DNA from: Bog-105 sp965277855
Lineage (GTDB): Bacteria; Acidobacteriota; Terriglobia; Bryobacterales; Bryobacteraceae
DNA length: 64,000 nucleotides
Assembly (NCBI GenBank): GCA_965277855.1
Contig: OZ255847.1
Location: 2,294,001-2,358,000 of the forward strand
Direction: 5' to 3'
Shown here: positions 34,001-42,311 of the stretch, in pieces
How the letters are laid out: every line of letters starts with the position of its first letter
Numbering within the stretch: the stretch's first letter is position 1
The notes under the pieces: generated by a model
The model's database searches: none
What the model was told of the DNA's origin: nothing
The model's input: the letters and a program-made list of their open reading frames with translations, nothing else
Position numbers and translations under genes: made by a program

Positions 34001-34640
34001 CGAATACCTGCACTTCGATGTGGCGCGCCTTTGCAATGAACTTTTCGAGAAATATGCCGGAACCTTTGAAGTGCGTCTCGCTCAACCTAGACACTGCGGC
34101 AAAACCTTCCAGCAGTTCCGGCTCAGAGTAGCAGCGACGCATACCGATGCCGCCGCCGCCACCGGCGCTCTTGAGCATTACTGGATAGCCGATTTTCGCA
34201 GCCTCGTCTGCAGCGCTTACGGCATCGAGCAATAAGCCGGTGCCCGGCAGAACGGGCACCTTGTTTTCCACGGCCAGTTCCCGGGCGGTATTCTTCAGAC
34301 CGAAGGCCCGGATTTGTGTCGGCGTGGGTCCGAGAAACACGAGACCGGATGATTCACACGCTCCGGCAAAAGCCGCATTTTCACTCAGAAAGCCATAGCC
34401 CGGGTGGATGGCTTCGGCGCCAGTGTCCCGAGCGGCTTTGAGAATACGATCGACATGCAGATAGCTTTCAGCAGCGGGGGCGGGACCGACGCATACTGCC
34501 ACATCGGCCTGGCGGACATGCAGGGAGCCGGCGTCGGCTTCCGAGTAAATGGCGACTGATTCGATGCCCATTATCCGCAGGGTCCGAATGATGCGGCAGG
34601 CGACCGCTCCGCGATTGGCGATCAGAACTCGCTGGAACAA
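31089..34640 (-). CDS. uca: Biotin-dependent urea/guanidine carboxylase
   Basis: 1183 residues, full length for the family. Biotin carboxylase domain (about 1-450): N-R-G-A-V-A-C-R at the start, K-S-A-G-G-G-G-G-I-G-M and F-L-E-V-N-S-R-L-Q-V-E-H. Carboxyltransferase domain (about 465-1060) built of KipA/KipI-like halves, with P-S-N-I-H-D-N-A-Y and L-G-P-D-G-P-S-L-G-G. Biotinyl domain at the C-terminus with the carrier lysine in E-A-M-K-M-E-I. It starts at TTG 34640 behind a strong AAGGAG site. The family includes enzymes now known to carboxylate guanidine rather than urea; the adjoining DUF1989 pair favours guanidine here. Confidence 0.94.
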   Translation of the reverse strand: MFQRVLIANRGAVACRIIRTLRIMGIESVAIYSEADAGSLHVRQADVAVCVGPAPAAESYLHVDRILKAARDTGAEAIHPGYGFLSENAAFAGACESSGLVFLGPTPTQIRAFGLKNTARELAVENKVPVLPGTGLLLDAVSAADEAAKIGYPVMLKSAGGGGGIGMRRCYSEPELLEGFAAVSRLSETHFKGSGIFLEKFIAKARHIEVQVFGDGRGNVVVLGERDCSVQRRNQKVVEETPAPNISTGVRDELHRVAAALMQSVNYRSAGTVEFLYDAQAERFYFLEVNSRLQVEHAVTEEVWGVDLVEWMVRLGCGDLPPLAGMEFTPTGVSIQVRLYAENPLEDFGPSSGRVTEFVAPSNARCDTWIETGSEVSPFYDPLLAKVIVKGDSRAKAVIAMQRALAETRISGFETNIEFLRTILRDPSFLAANVSTAFLGEMEYSPKKVKVIESGVITTVQQYPGRLGYWAVGVPPSGPMDPLSMRLVNELLGNQESAPTLECTLSGPTLHFFSASRIAVGGADMLPSLNGSKIPLWTPIEIAPGDILQLGNLQDAGARAYIAVDGGFQVPEYLGSATTFTLGNFGGHAGRALRAGDTLTLAEKTLNQLSATPRVDHPPALTHDWKIGALYGPHGAPDFLTSEYLNTFFATSWRVHHNSSRTGVRLIGPKPQWARQDGGDAGLHPSNIHDNAYAVGAIDFTGDMPVILGPDGPSLGGFVCPAVIATAELWKVGQLAPGDSVQFVRISNDEALRLDRTRHDYRLVQDSNDPAILQKSASAGTVTRASGDRYLLIEFGEAKLDLNLRFRAHALMQALEAERLDGIIDLTPGIRSLQIHYDPQRLSREKLLSITGQLSARNPDLDSLVIPSRTVHLPLSWDDPATRLAIERYMSSVRPDAPWCPSNLEFIRRINGLQSIADVQRIVFDANYLVLGLGDVYLGAPVATPVDPRHRLVTTKYNPARTWTPENAVGIGGAYLCVYGMEGPGGYQFVGRTVQMWNTYRTTKNFEKGKPWLLRFFDQIRFYPVEAEGLLEMRQQFPLGRFEVRVEQTQFDLAAYHRFLSSIQTEAASFRQTQQEAFAAERCRWTEQGEFDVAVEEPVATSADNELHIPVGCSVLRAPTTASVWRVQTAAGNSVEAGQRVFILEAMKMEIAVHTSESGEIVELLCQPGALVTAGQPLLIYRP

Positions 34641-34643
34641 TTG

Positions 34644-35300
34644 TTATTGCTCCTTGTCCCAAATCAGCAGCCGGACCGGGGTCGGCTTGTAAGCGTTGCA
34701 AGGATTATTCAGCTGGGGGCAGTTACTGATCAACACCAGCAAATTCATTTCAGCGCGCATTTCGACGTACTTGCCCGCCTCCGAAATGCCATCGGCAAAA
34801 TTAAGCTGACCAGCCGGGGTCACAGGCACGTTCATAAAGAAATTGATATTGCTGCCGATGTCGCGCTTGGTTAAGCCGTAATTCGATTGGACGATCGCCC
34901 GCAAAAAGCTCTGACGGCAGGCATGCATGTAGCGTTTGTCGAGCGCATAGCGAACGGTGTTACTTTCGGTAGAACATGCGCCGCCCAAAGTATCGTGACG
35001 GCCGCAAGTATCGGCGGTGATCGTCAACATGGGACGCATCAGATTCGAGCGCAAGACGCTGCCGGTTGTGAGATAGATGTTTTGCTGAGCCAGGATGGTA
35101 TCGGTGGCGCTGTAACGCTCTTCTATGTTGTCGGCGTTATAGAAGAAAGTGTCAACTGCTTGATTGCCCTCCAGATCCTCAATACGAAATGTCTGTCCGG
35201 CAGTCAGCGGGTGCAGCCACGGCTCACCTGCTTCAACGACTTCCGTGTAACTGGCCCTTTGCGGATCGAGGTCACTCGGCGTAACAGTTTGATTGCTCAT
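34644..35300 (-). CDS. DUF1989 protein, UAAP2 / carboxyguanidine deiminase subunit-like
   Basis: 218 residues of the DUF1989 family, long called urea amidolyase-associated protein 2. Conserved G-Q-T-F-R-I-E-D-L-E-G-N-Q-A-V-D, a cysteine-rich D-T-C-G-R-H-D-T-L-G-G-A-C-S, N-I-N-F-F-M-N-V-P-V and A-E-M-N-L-L-V-L-I-S-N-C-P-Q-L are all present. In Pseudomonas and relatives the two DUF1989 proteins form the carboxyguanidine deiminase that makes allophanate. The gene is three bases from the carboxylase ribosome-binding region and six bases from its paralogue. Subunit assignment (CgdA or CgdB) is by analogy only. Confidence 0.88.
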   Translation of the reverse strand: MSNQTVTPSDLDPQRASYTEVVEAGEPWLHPLTAGQTFRIEDLEGNQAVDTFFYNADNIEERYSATDTILAQQNIYLTTGSVLRSNLMRPMLTITADTCGRHDTLGGACSTESNTVRYALDKRYMHACRQSFLRAIVQSNYGLTKRDIGSNINFFMNVPVTPAGQLNFADGISEAGKYVEMRAEMNLLVLISNCPQLNNPCNAYKPTPVRLLIWDKEQ

Positions 35301-35306
35301 GATTAC

Positions 35307-36023
35307 TTACAGGAAATACCGTTCCGTGTTTTGAAAGCCGCGCTCGTTTTCCGGCCGGAAGCGGCGGCAATAGTCGTCCTGGCCGGGCGGGGCAACCGGA
35401 GTGACCGATAACTCAATCGAGCGAGGATGATAGTTGGAATCGGGATCGAGCGGATGCTGGCAAGTATCCAGCACAACCAGTACATTCATTTCTGCGCGTA
35501 GCTCGACAAACTGTCCAGGCTGAGAATGATTCTGCACATACTGCAATGAGCCGTTTTCTTCAACCGAGACTTTGCTGAAGAAGTTCACGTTGGCCGGTAA
35601 GTCACGGAGAGTAAGACCGAACTTCTCCAGCTCAATGAGAAAGTTATCGCGCGGATTGCGGTGGAATTCGTTTCGGGCTTGTTGATAGCGGCGCTCGCCG
35701 TACTTGGCCATGGTGGCTTCGGCTGTCAGATGCCCGCACAGTGGGTCGTGCCAGCCAACCGTGTCAGCGGTTATCGAGCAGAGTACTCGGCCCATGTCGG
35801 AATACAAAACAAACCCTTTCGTCAGGTGGGCGGTGTGTTGCGCCTTCAAAGTGTCCGGCATGTTGTAGCGTTCTGACGGTAATTCTGCATTGAAGAAGAG
35901 CGCTCCGACATTCGCGCCGCCGGTCGTGTCGGTAACGCGCAGCGCGCAGCCGCGTTTCAAGACATGCGACCAAGCGTCGCCGCCCCGCACCGAATCCGTC
36001 CAAGATGTTTGGTTCCCTGACAT
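35307..36023 (-). CDS. DUF1989 protein, UAAP1 / carboxyguanidine deiminase subunit-like
   Basis: 238 residues, the larger DUF1989 paralogue (UAAP1 type). It shares with the next gene G-C-A-L-R-V-T-D-T-T-G-G-A-N-V, T-V-G-W-H-D-P-L-C-G-H, N-V-N-F-F-S-K-V and A-E-M-N-V-L-V-V-L-D-T-C-Q-H-P. It opens the catabolic operon UAAP1-UAAP2-carboxylase-allophanate hydrolase, all minus strand with gaps of 0-6 bases. Its ATG has an AAAAGGA ribosome binding site. Paired DUF1989 genes in front of a carboxylase mark the guanidine route. Confidence 0.88.
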   Translation of the reverse strand: MSGNQTSWTDSVRGGDAWSHVLKRGCALRVTDTTGGANVGALFFNAELPSERYNMPDTLKAQHTAHLTKGFVLYSDMGRVLCSITADTVGWHDPLCGHLTAEATMAKYGERRYQQARNEFHRNPRDNFLIELEKFGLTLRDLPANVNFFSKVSVEENGSLQYVQNHSQPGQFVELRAEMNVLVVLDTCQHPLDPDSNYHPRSIELSVTPVAPPGQDDYCRRFRPENERGFQNTERYFL

Positions 36024-36264
36024 ATTTTCCTTTTAAAGACACGCCAGCTATTATCGAAGCCGGCCTACGAGATGTTGGGGATGGGTTTACAGCGCGGCGC
36101 AGGGAGGGCCGCAGCAAACATCCATGGCAGTCAGGCGGAGGAGAACGCGCAAGGAGATCTTACGGGTCTGGTCCCAGGCCGATCGAGTGCGCATCAACTG
36201 ATAGTGACAGACTCTAAAACGCCAAACAAGCAATCTGCAAAAGTTGTTACATTGAATTAGGCTT

Positions 36265-36801
36265 ATGGCAGCAACGAACCAGCTTGTCAGTCTTGAGGAA
36301 TATCTTACGTCTCCCCGCTTCGAACGGTTCGAGTACGACGCCGGAGTCGTCACAGAAAAACCAATGCCCAACTGGAAACACGGCACGCTCGGTGGTTGGA
36401 TTGTGGCGCTCATCCTGAAGTTTTATCCTGAGTACGTTTCCGCCACCGAAGTGCGCTCGCGGCTTCGCGATGACAGATGGAAGCTGCCGGACGTGGTAGT
36501 TGCACTTCGCGAAGAGGTCGAAGACGACGTGTACGCTACTCATCCTCCCCACCTCTGTATCGAGATTTTGTCCGAAGACGATACCAAAGAAAAGTTGTTT
36601 GAGAAATGCCGACAATATCACGTCTGGGGAGTCCCCTATTGCTGGATCTTCGATCCAGAAAAAGAACTGGCCTGGCAGTTCACTAACGGAAGCCAGCCCC
36701 TTTTGGCCGATACCCTGACTGCCGATCCAATCTCATTCTCCACCGCCGTGCTCTTTTCGTGTCTTCGCAAGGGATTCCGTCCCACTCTGCTCAACAGCTA
36801 A
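36265..36801 (+). CDS. Uma2-family (DUF820) putative nuclease-fold protein
   Basis: 178 residues. Family features: V-S-L-E-E-Y-L near the start, K-L-P-D-V-V-V-A (D at about 75), H-L-C-I-E-I-L-S-E-D-D (E at about 98), then K-L-F-E-K-C-R-Q-Y and a G-V-P-Y-C-W-I-F-D-P strand. It differs clearly from the other Uma2 protein at 24.5 kb, so it is not a recent copy. It lies between the divergent catabolic operon and the importer genes, in an otherwise functional cluster. I see no reason to think it takes part in nitrogen use. Confidence 0.85.
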   Translation: MAATNQLVSLEEYLTSPRFERFEYDAGVVTEKPMPNWKHGTLGGWIVALILKFYPEYVSATEVRSRLRDDRWKLPDVVVALREEVEDDVYATHPPHLCIEILSEDDTKEKLFEKCRQYHVWGVPYCWIFDPEKELAWQFTNGSQPLLADTLTADPISFSTAVLFSCLRKGFRPTLLNS

Positions 36802-36875
36802 GGCGTTTGTTATAATCGAGGATCTTGTGAGGCCACGTATGTCCTCCTGCCGCAGCGTTGCGGACAGAATTCTGC

Positions 36876-37937
36876 GTGGCTAAATTCCTTTTTCTCCTCG
36901 TCACCGCGTTCTTTTTCTTTCCGACCGGCGCTTCGGCGCAGAAGCCCACGTTTACCGTTGGCTGGTCGATCTACGTCGGGTGGGATCCCTACCAGTACAT
37001 GGCCAAAGCTGGCCTGCTGCGCAAATGGGGAGACAAATATGGCGTCGCGATCAAGACGCAACGGTTCGATTATGCGCCTTCCATCGATGCATTTACTTCA
37101 AAAAATATAGATGCCTGCACCATGACCAACATGGAGGCCCTCGACTTGCCTGCTGCTTCCGGCATCGATACGACAGCCATCCTGATCGGCGACTACTCGA
37201 ACGGCAACGACGCGGTAATGGCGCGCGGCGGCAATACTCTGAAATCCTTGGCCGGAAAAAACGTCCTGCTGGTGGAAAAAACGGTGTCGCAATACCTTCT
37301 GGAACGCGCTTACGTCGTCAACAATCTGAGCGATCAGTTACGCAAGCTCAAATTAGTAAACACGTCGGACGGAAGCATAGTAGCGGCTTTCATGAACGAC
37401 ACCTCACAATCGGCTGTCGTCACCTGGAAACCGCTGGTTTCACAGGTGCAGAAGATGAAGGGCGTCAGCACGCTCTTTGATTCGTCGAAGATCCCCGGCG
37501 AGATTCTCGATCTGCTGGTAATACGCACCGAGGTGCTTAACCGGTCCGACGGCAGCGGCAAGAAATTTGCCAAAGCGATTACCGGCGCCTGGTACGAGAT
37601 GCTCGCCCAGATGAGCGGTGGAAACGAAAAGGTGCTGGCCTCGATCGCCGCCGTATCGGAAGACACTCTGCCGTCTTACAAAGAACAGCTCAGCACCACT
37701 CACATGATGTATAAGCCTTCCGAAGCGGCGACGATGGCCACATCAGCAGGCTTGAAGGACACGATGAAACTGGTCCGGCAATTCTGCTTCACGCACGGAT
37801 TACTAGGCAGCGGGACTAAGTCGGTGGACGATGTGGCGCTGCAATTTCCGGACGGCAGCGTACAAGGCAAAAAGGACCACATTCGCTTGCGCTTCGATGC
37901 AACTTACATGGAGCAGGCAGCTGGAGGAAAGCTCTAA
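36876..37937 (+). CDS. ABC transporter substrate-binding protein, urea-carboxylase-associated (NitT/TauT type)
   Basis: About 353 residues from GTG 36876. A signal peptide (A-K-F-L-F-L-L-V-T-A-F-F-F-F ... A-S-A-Q) precedes a type-II periplasmic binding fold: G-W-S-I-Y-V-G-W-D-P-Y-Q-Y, D-A-F-T-S-K-N-I-D-A-C-T-M-T-N-M-E-A-L-D and D-Y-S-N-G-N-D-A. These blocks are shared with the solute-binding proteins found beside urea carboxylase genes. The likely cargo is guanidine or urea. A TTG at 36858 is an alternative start. The permease GTG follows immediately after the stop. Confidence 0.87.
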   Translation: MAKFLFLLVTAFFFFPTGASAQKPTFTVGWSIYVGWDPYQYMAKAGLLRKWGDKYGVAIKTQRFDYAPSIDAFTSKNIDACTMTNMEALDLPAASGIDTTAILIGDYSNGNDAVMARGGNTLKSLAGKNVLLVEKTVSQYLLERAYVVNNLSDQLRKLKLVNTSDGSIVAAFMNDTSQSAVVTWKPLVSQVQKMKGVSTLFDSSKIPGEILDLLVIRTEVLNRSDGSGKKFAKAITGAWYEMLAQMSGGNEKVLASIAAVSEDTLPSYKEQLSTTHMMYKPSEAATMATSAGLKDTMKLVRQFCFTHGLLGSGTKSVDDVALQFPDGSVQGKKDHIRLRFDATYMEQAAGGKL

Positions 37938-38789
37938 GTGCTGCGCATTTTTTCATTGCCGAACCGCAGTGTTGTCTGGACACTCTCCTGGGCGCTCTTC
38001 ATTCTGGCATCGATTTTCTACTTGCGGACTGCGCATGCCCGGCACTTGGAAAATCCTGAAGATCGAATTGTTCCCACCGTACAACAACTATCTTCTGGCT
38101 TTGTCCATGCGGCACTTACTCCGGCCGAAGAGGACGACACTAGCGACTTAGGCGAGCATCCTTCTCTCTGGCAGCAAATTACTCGGAGCATGTTGTGGAA
38201 AGACACGGCCGCCAGCGGGAAGCGATTTATCATCAGCCTAGCCCTCATGCTACCGGCAGTTTTCCTGGGGCTTCAGATGGGTGCGTTCCCATGGATCAAC
38301 TGTTTCTTCGGACGCTTTGTTGTCTTCTTTGACAAGATCGTCGCGCTCTCGATCTTGCCCATTCTCTTTATTGCGTTCGGAATCGGCGAGTTCGCGAAAA
38401 TCATGCTGATTGTGATTGGAGTAGCGCCCACCATCATCATGGATTCGCTCAATTTGACCAAATCCGTCCCGCCCGAGCAGATCGTCCGAGGCTTCACGCT
38501 GGGCGCGGGCGATTTAGGTGTCGCGTACCGTGTGATTCTGCCGCAGATCTGGCCGCGCGTGCTAAACAGCATCCGGCTCAACCTGAAAGCTATTGTCTTG
38601 TTCCTCTTTGCAGGTGAAATGATCGCTTCGCAAGATGGTTTGGCGTATCGCATAGCGCTCATGCAACGGCATATGGGCATGGACGTTATCATTCCTTACG
38701 TCCTGTGGACTGCTTTGCTGCTCTTTCTGACCGATTTCGCGTTGCGCCTGGCAATTCGCTGGACGAATCCCTGGTTCCGGGAGATTTAA
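37938..38789 (+). CDS. ABC transporter permease, urea-carboxylase-associated
   Basis: 283 residues with about six membrane helices. It starts at GTG 37938 directly after the binding-protein stop, with GGAGG ten bases upstream. The cytoplasmic EAA-like loop is visible as G-F-T-L-G-A-G-D-L-G-V-A-Y-R-V-I-L-P-Q-I-W-P. The region before it (I-A-L-S-I-L-P-I type helices) fits the SsuC/TauC branch of binding-protein-dependent permeases. It forms the channel half of the three-gene importer. A 60-residue hydrophilic stretch between helix 1 and helix 2 is longer than in TauC, as is usual for this subfamily. Confidence 0.88.
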   Translation: MLRIFSLPNRSVVWTLSWALFILASIFYLRTAHARHLENPEDRIVPTVQQLSSGFVHAALTPAEEDDTSDLGEHPSLWQQITRSMLWKDTAASGKRFIISLALMLPAVFLGLQMGAFPWINCFFGRFVVFFDKIVALSILPILFIAFGIGEFAKIMLIVIGVAPTIIMDSLNLTKSVPPEQIVRGFTLGAGDLGVAYRVILPQIWPRVLNSIRLNLKAIVLFLFAGEMIASQDGLAYRIALMQRHMGMDVIIPYVLWTALLLFLTDFALRLAIRWTNPWFREI

Positions 38790-38793
38790 CTGG

Positions 38794-39648
38794 ATGTCAT
38801 TTATCGCATTTGAGAACATCGGTGTGCAGTATCGATTGAAGGATGGATCGGCTCATACCGTCTTCTCGGAACTGAACCTTGATGTTCATGAAGGCGAGTT
38901 TGTTTCGGTCATCGGGCAAACCGGCTGCGGAAAATCCACGCTGCTGCGTTTGCTACTCGGATCGGAAAAACCCACGCAAGGCCGTGTCGTAGTGGACGGA
39001 GAAACGATCTCTCATCCGTGCCGGGAACGCGGTTACGTGCCGCAGAAGTATTCGCTCTTTCCCGACAAAACGGTGATCCAGAACGTCGCGTTCGGACCGA
39101 TCTTGGAAAGCCTCTCTCTGCCTAAACTCCTAACGCCGTCCTGGTGGAGGCAGCGTCGCGAGACTTACGCCGATGCGCTTGAGACGCTGGGACGGGTCGG
39201 CTTACAGGAGCGGGATGCAGACAAGTATCCAGATCAATTGTCCGGCGGCATGCAACAGCGCGTGGCGATCGCGCAATCGCTCATCATGCATCCGCGAATT
39301 CTTCTGATGGACGAATCATTTAGTGCGCTCGATCCGGCGACTCGCACAGGCATGCAACGGCTCATCCGTTCTATCTGGCAGGAGAGCCGCAACACGTTAG
39401 TTCGCACAACGGTAGTATTCGTTACTCACAATCTCGCTGAGGCCGTGTTCTTAGGAAGCCGGGTGATTCTGCTTGCCAAGCACGCGCAACGCGATTGTTC
39501 GCATATCGCGCTCGATCTGAGCATTCCCGACTACGTGCGCCGGCCTGACGGTTCAGTCAAACAGGATGAACTCGAACGCATTACGCATCAGCTGGAATCG
39601 GCAGCTTTCGAAAATCCAATGGAAGAACTGGCTGAATTCGCGGGTTAA
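38794..39648 (+). CDS. ABC transporter ATP-binding protein, urea-carboxylase-associated
   Basis: 284 residues. Walker A G-Q-T-G-C-G-K-S-T (about 49-57), Q-loop V-P-Q-K-Y-S-L-F-P, signature L-S-G-G-M-Q-Q-R-V (about 150), Walker B I-L-L-M-D-E-S-F and the switch His in F-V-T-H-N-L-A-E-A. It resembles SsuB/TauB but has an insertion after the Q-loop typical of the urea-carboxylase-linked group. It lies four bases after the permease. Its TAA stop interlocks with the stop of the convergent MFS gene within a single TTAA. Confidence 0.93.
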   Translation: MSFIAFENIGVQYRLKDGSAHTVFSELNLDVHEGEFVSVIGQTGCGKSTLLRLLLGSEKPTQGRVVVDGETISHPCRERGYVPQKYSLFPDKTVIQNVAFGPILESLSLPKLLTPSWWRQRRETYADALETLGRVGLQERDADKYPDQLSGGMQQRVAIAQSLIMHPRILLMDESFSALDPATRTGMQRLIRSIWQESRNTLVRTTVVFVTHNLAEAVFLGSRVILLAKHAQRDCSHIALDLSIPDYVRRPDGSVKQDELERITHQLESAAFENPMEELAEFAG

Positions 39649-40961
39649 CTTTCTTCAGTAACTTGCTGCGTTGAGCCTTGGAATTTTGGTAGTAACACCT
39701 GGATGATCAATAACGCAAATAGATAGATCGTGCCCGCGATAATAAACAACGGTCCATAAGCGTTGCCGGAAGCGTCCAGCCATTTGCCGATAGCGCGCTG
39801 CACGAACGCTCCTCCCAAGGCTCCGGCAAAGCCTCCCAAGCCAACGATCGAACTCACTGCCGCACGAGGAAAATAATCCGAAGCCAGCGTAAACAAATTG
39901 GCCGACCAGCCCTGATGAGCAGCAGCAGCGATGGCGATCAAACTAACCGTGAGCCAGAGATTGCCTGCGGCGGAAGGGACGAACACCACCGCCGTGACAC
40001 ACAGCGCGCACACCAGCATGGTAGTTTTGCGAGCCGTCGCAACCGCCCAGCCTCGCGACAACAGGAAGGAAGAAAGCCAGCCTCCCGCGATGGATCCGAT
40101 CGCCGACACAGCGTACACGGCAATGAGAGGCGCGCCGATATGGGTCAAATCCAGATGATATTTCTGGTTGAGAAAGCCCGGCAGCCAGAACAAATAAAAC
40201 CACCACACCGGATCGGTGAGAAGTTTGCCTATAAAAAAAGCCCAAGCGGCGCGTTTGTCGAGCAACTCGCGGTACGGAACCGATTGAACGGATGTCTCTT
40301 CCCGATCGGATCGAATGAGCGCAAGCTCTTCGCTTGAGAGTTTCGGATGAGCTTCCGGCTCCCGGTAAATGAGTGACCACAAAATCACCCACGACAGGCT
40401 AAGCGATCCGGTGAAAATAAACGCAGCGCGCCAGCCGAAATGGGCAGTGACAATAGGAACGGTGAGCGGTGCGATGACCGCGCCCAGGTTCGATCCACCA
40501 TTGAATATGCCCGTTGCCAAGGCCCGCTCTCGGCGCGGAAACCAGTCCGCAACCGCTTTGATGCAGGCTGGGAAATTGGCGGCTTCTCCCAATCCGAGGC
40601 CGAGTCGTGCAAACGCAAACTCGGTTGCTGTGCGCGCGAAGGCGTGACTGATGGATGACACGCTCCAGAGAAGCGTCGACAACGAGTACCCGAGCCGCAG
40701 CCCCAGCCAGTCGATCAACCGGCCGGCTAACGGCATCATGATCGCGTAGCCAATTTGAAAAACGGCACTGATCGTCCCGTATTCGGTGTTGTTCCAGTGC
40801 AGATCGCGCGCAATCGTCGGCTCGAGAATGCCAAGCACCGCGCGATCGACGTAATTTACGGTGGTCGCGTAAAGCAGGAGTCCACAGATATACCAGCGGA
40901 AATAGCGGATTGTGCCGGACTTCAACGGACCCGTAAATTCAGACGGTGCGATGGCGCTCAT
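39645..40961 (-). CDS. MFS transporter, hexuronate (ExuT)-like
   Basis: 438 residues with 12 membrane helices. It belongs to the anion:cation symporter family: Y-A-T-T-V-N-Y-V-D-R-A-V-L-G at the first helix, G-L-G-L-G-E-A-A-N-F-P-A-C-I-K-A-V-A-D-W-F-P and R-E-R-A-L-A-T-G-I-F-N-G-G are the family blocks seen in ExuT and relatives. It should import a hexuronate or aldonate with protons. It begins inside the last 23 bases of the uronate-isomerase-like gene, so the two are coupled. Confidence 0.9.
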   Translation of the reverse strand: MSAIAPSEFTGPLKSGTIRYFRWYICGLLLYATTVNYVDRAVLGILEPTIARDLHWNNTEYGTISAVFQIGYAIMMPLAGRLIDWLGLRLGYSLSTLLWSVSSISHAFARTATEFAFARLGLGLGEAANFPACIKAVADWFPRRERALATGIFNGGSNLGAVIAPLTVPIVTAHFGWRAAFIFTGSLSLSWVILWSLIYREPEAHPKLSSEELALIRSDREETSVQSVPYRELLDKRAAWAFFIGKLLTDPVWWFYLFWLPGFLNQKYHLDLTHIGAPLIAVYAVSAIGSIAGGWLSSFLLSRGWAVATARKTTMLVCALCVTAVVFVPSAAGNLWLTVSLIAIAAAAHQGWSANLFTLASDYFPRAAVSSIVGLGGFAGALGGAFVQRAIGKWLDASGNAYGPLFIIAGTIYLFALLIIQVLLPKFQGSTQQVTEES

Positions 40962-42258
40962 GAGTGACAGGCAGCTTTACCCAGCGTTCGAAATTCGATC
41001 GGAACAACTGGTTAATGTCATGTTTGATGTTCGCTCGGGTGACGGGCCGGCCATCCTGAGCTAACAACTCATAAGTGTTGGCAAGAATAGGCGTCATGGT
41101 GCGTCGCGTGTTTCTCCACTTATAGATCACCTGTTCGAGAACGCGCGCGTCGGAGTGCTGGGGAATGAAGCTGGTCCCGAGCATCTCGATCCTTTCCCGC
41201 GTGACCTCCTCGACGACCGATGGATTATTGAGGAACCACCAGCAGCCGAACGGCAGCAGATTGCTGAACTTCCGGGCGTAGACGCAAAGTTCATGCTGAT
41301 TCTCCCGGCTGAGCACGCTGACGAGAAAGCGATTGTCCGGAAATTCACGACAGAGGTGTTCGAGCGCGCGAAGATCCGCATGGCCAGAGGCGTCACCGGC
41401 CAGGCGAATCGCCGGATTGACCTGGTAACGAACGCCGATCATCAAGGAAAGCGGAATGTCGAACTCGCGGCAGGCCGGAACTACCGCGTCCTGCAATAAC
41501 CGGCTTCGAATGCTGTCTTCCGGATAAGCGAATGTATCCGGCAGTGAACAAGCCATATAGACAGGGTGCATGCGGTCGCACCAATCAGCCAGAAATCGCC
41601 GGACCTCTCGGACGGTTCCACCGCCGAGTTGCTGGGCCACCCGATAGCCTTTTTGAGCCAAGGTCTCCCAGTGCTGGTCCCACTTGTTCAGAATCCGATC
41701 CAGCCGGAGAACTGCGTGAAACTGCGGATCAGCGGCAGCGCCACCCTCCCACAAGCTGCCTTCTACCGGATCGAGCGGGTCGTTTGTCATAGCAACCTCG
41801 CTGACTCCGGCGAGGCTGAACACTTTGCGGATATGAGCTTCCGGATCCTGTTGCTCGAAGAACTCACGAGCTACCGACAGATTATTGGCGCTGGTGTCTA
41901 GGGAGAACGCGCTCATCACTGCCAGCACACCGCGGGTAGCTTCGGAAATGGGCGTGTTCTCCACGAACAGAGTGCGCCAAATTAGGTCGGCTTGGCTTCG
42001 TTTCGATAACGCCCAATACTCATCCGGCTTAACCGGGGAAAAGCGGAACAACTCGGCTTCCAGATAATGATAGGTGAGTAGCTCATCGATGCCCCACAAT
42101 CCAAGCTTTCCGAGAGAAGGCATGAATAAATGGGTGTGTACGTCAATGAAGGGCGTACTCCTCAACTCTTCTTCTACGGCCTGTGAAATTTGATGCGCAG
42201 GGATCGTGTCAAGCGCGTTATCTGGGCGGACAGACAATCTTGAATTCGATGGGGACAT
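40939..42258 (-). CDS. Glucuronate isomerase-like protein (UxaC/amidohydrolase fold)
   Basis: 439 residues. The N-terminal metal motif I-D-V-H-T-H-L-F and the helix-rich insert W-A-L-S-K-R-S-Q-A-D-L-I-W-R-T-L-F fit the UxaC family. M-T-N-D-P-L-D near 156 and R-L-D-R-I-L-N-K-W (D-x-x-L-N-K-W) also match. Typical UxaC is about 470 residues, and several stretches diverge, so it may act on a related uronate. UxaC converts D-glucuronate or D-galacturonate to the ketose for the uronate pathway. It is followed by the coupled carrier gene and preceded by the peroxidase-like gene 53 bases away. Confidence 0.8.
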   Translation of the reverse strand: MSPSNSRLSVRPDNALDTIPAHQISQAVEEELRSTPFIDVHTHLFMPSLGKLGLWGIDELLTYHYLEAELFRFSPVKPDEYWALSKRSQADLIWRTLFVENTPISEATRGVLAVMSAFSLDTSANNLSVAREFFEQQDPEAHIRKVFSLAGVSEVAMTNDPLDPVEGSLWEGGAAADPQFHAVLRLDRILNKWDQHWETLAQKGYRVAQQLGGGTVREVRRFLADWCDRMHPVYMACSLPDTFAYPEDSIRSRLLQDAVVPACREFDIPLSLMIGVRYQVNPAIRLAGDASGHADLRALEHLCREFPDNRFLVSVLSRENQHELCVYARKFSNLLPFGCWWFLNNPSVVEEVTRERIEMLGTSFIPQHSDARVLEQVIYKWRNTRRTMTPILANTYELLAQDGRPVTRANIKHDINQLFRSNFERWVKLPVTHERHRTV

Positions 42259-42311
42259 GAATGGATGGCGGACTTTTCCGGTTCCATCTTGTCATAACAC
42301 GCAGCGCCGGT

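Noticed and set aside
36024..36264. Possible guanidine (ykkC-type) riboswitch upstream of the DUF1989 genes
   Set aside because: The conserved blocks of guanidine-I RNA (CUAGGGUUCCG, GGUCCGAGAG and the AAAAGCCCGGGAG-like end) are not present on either strand. A GGTCTGGTCCC stretch on the plus strand is too short and faces the wrong gene.
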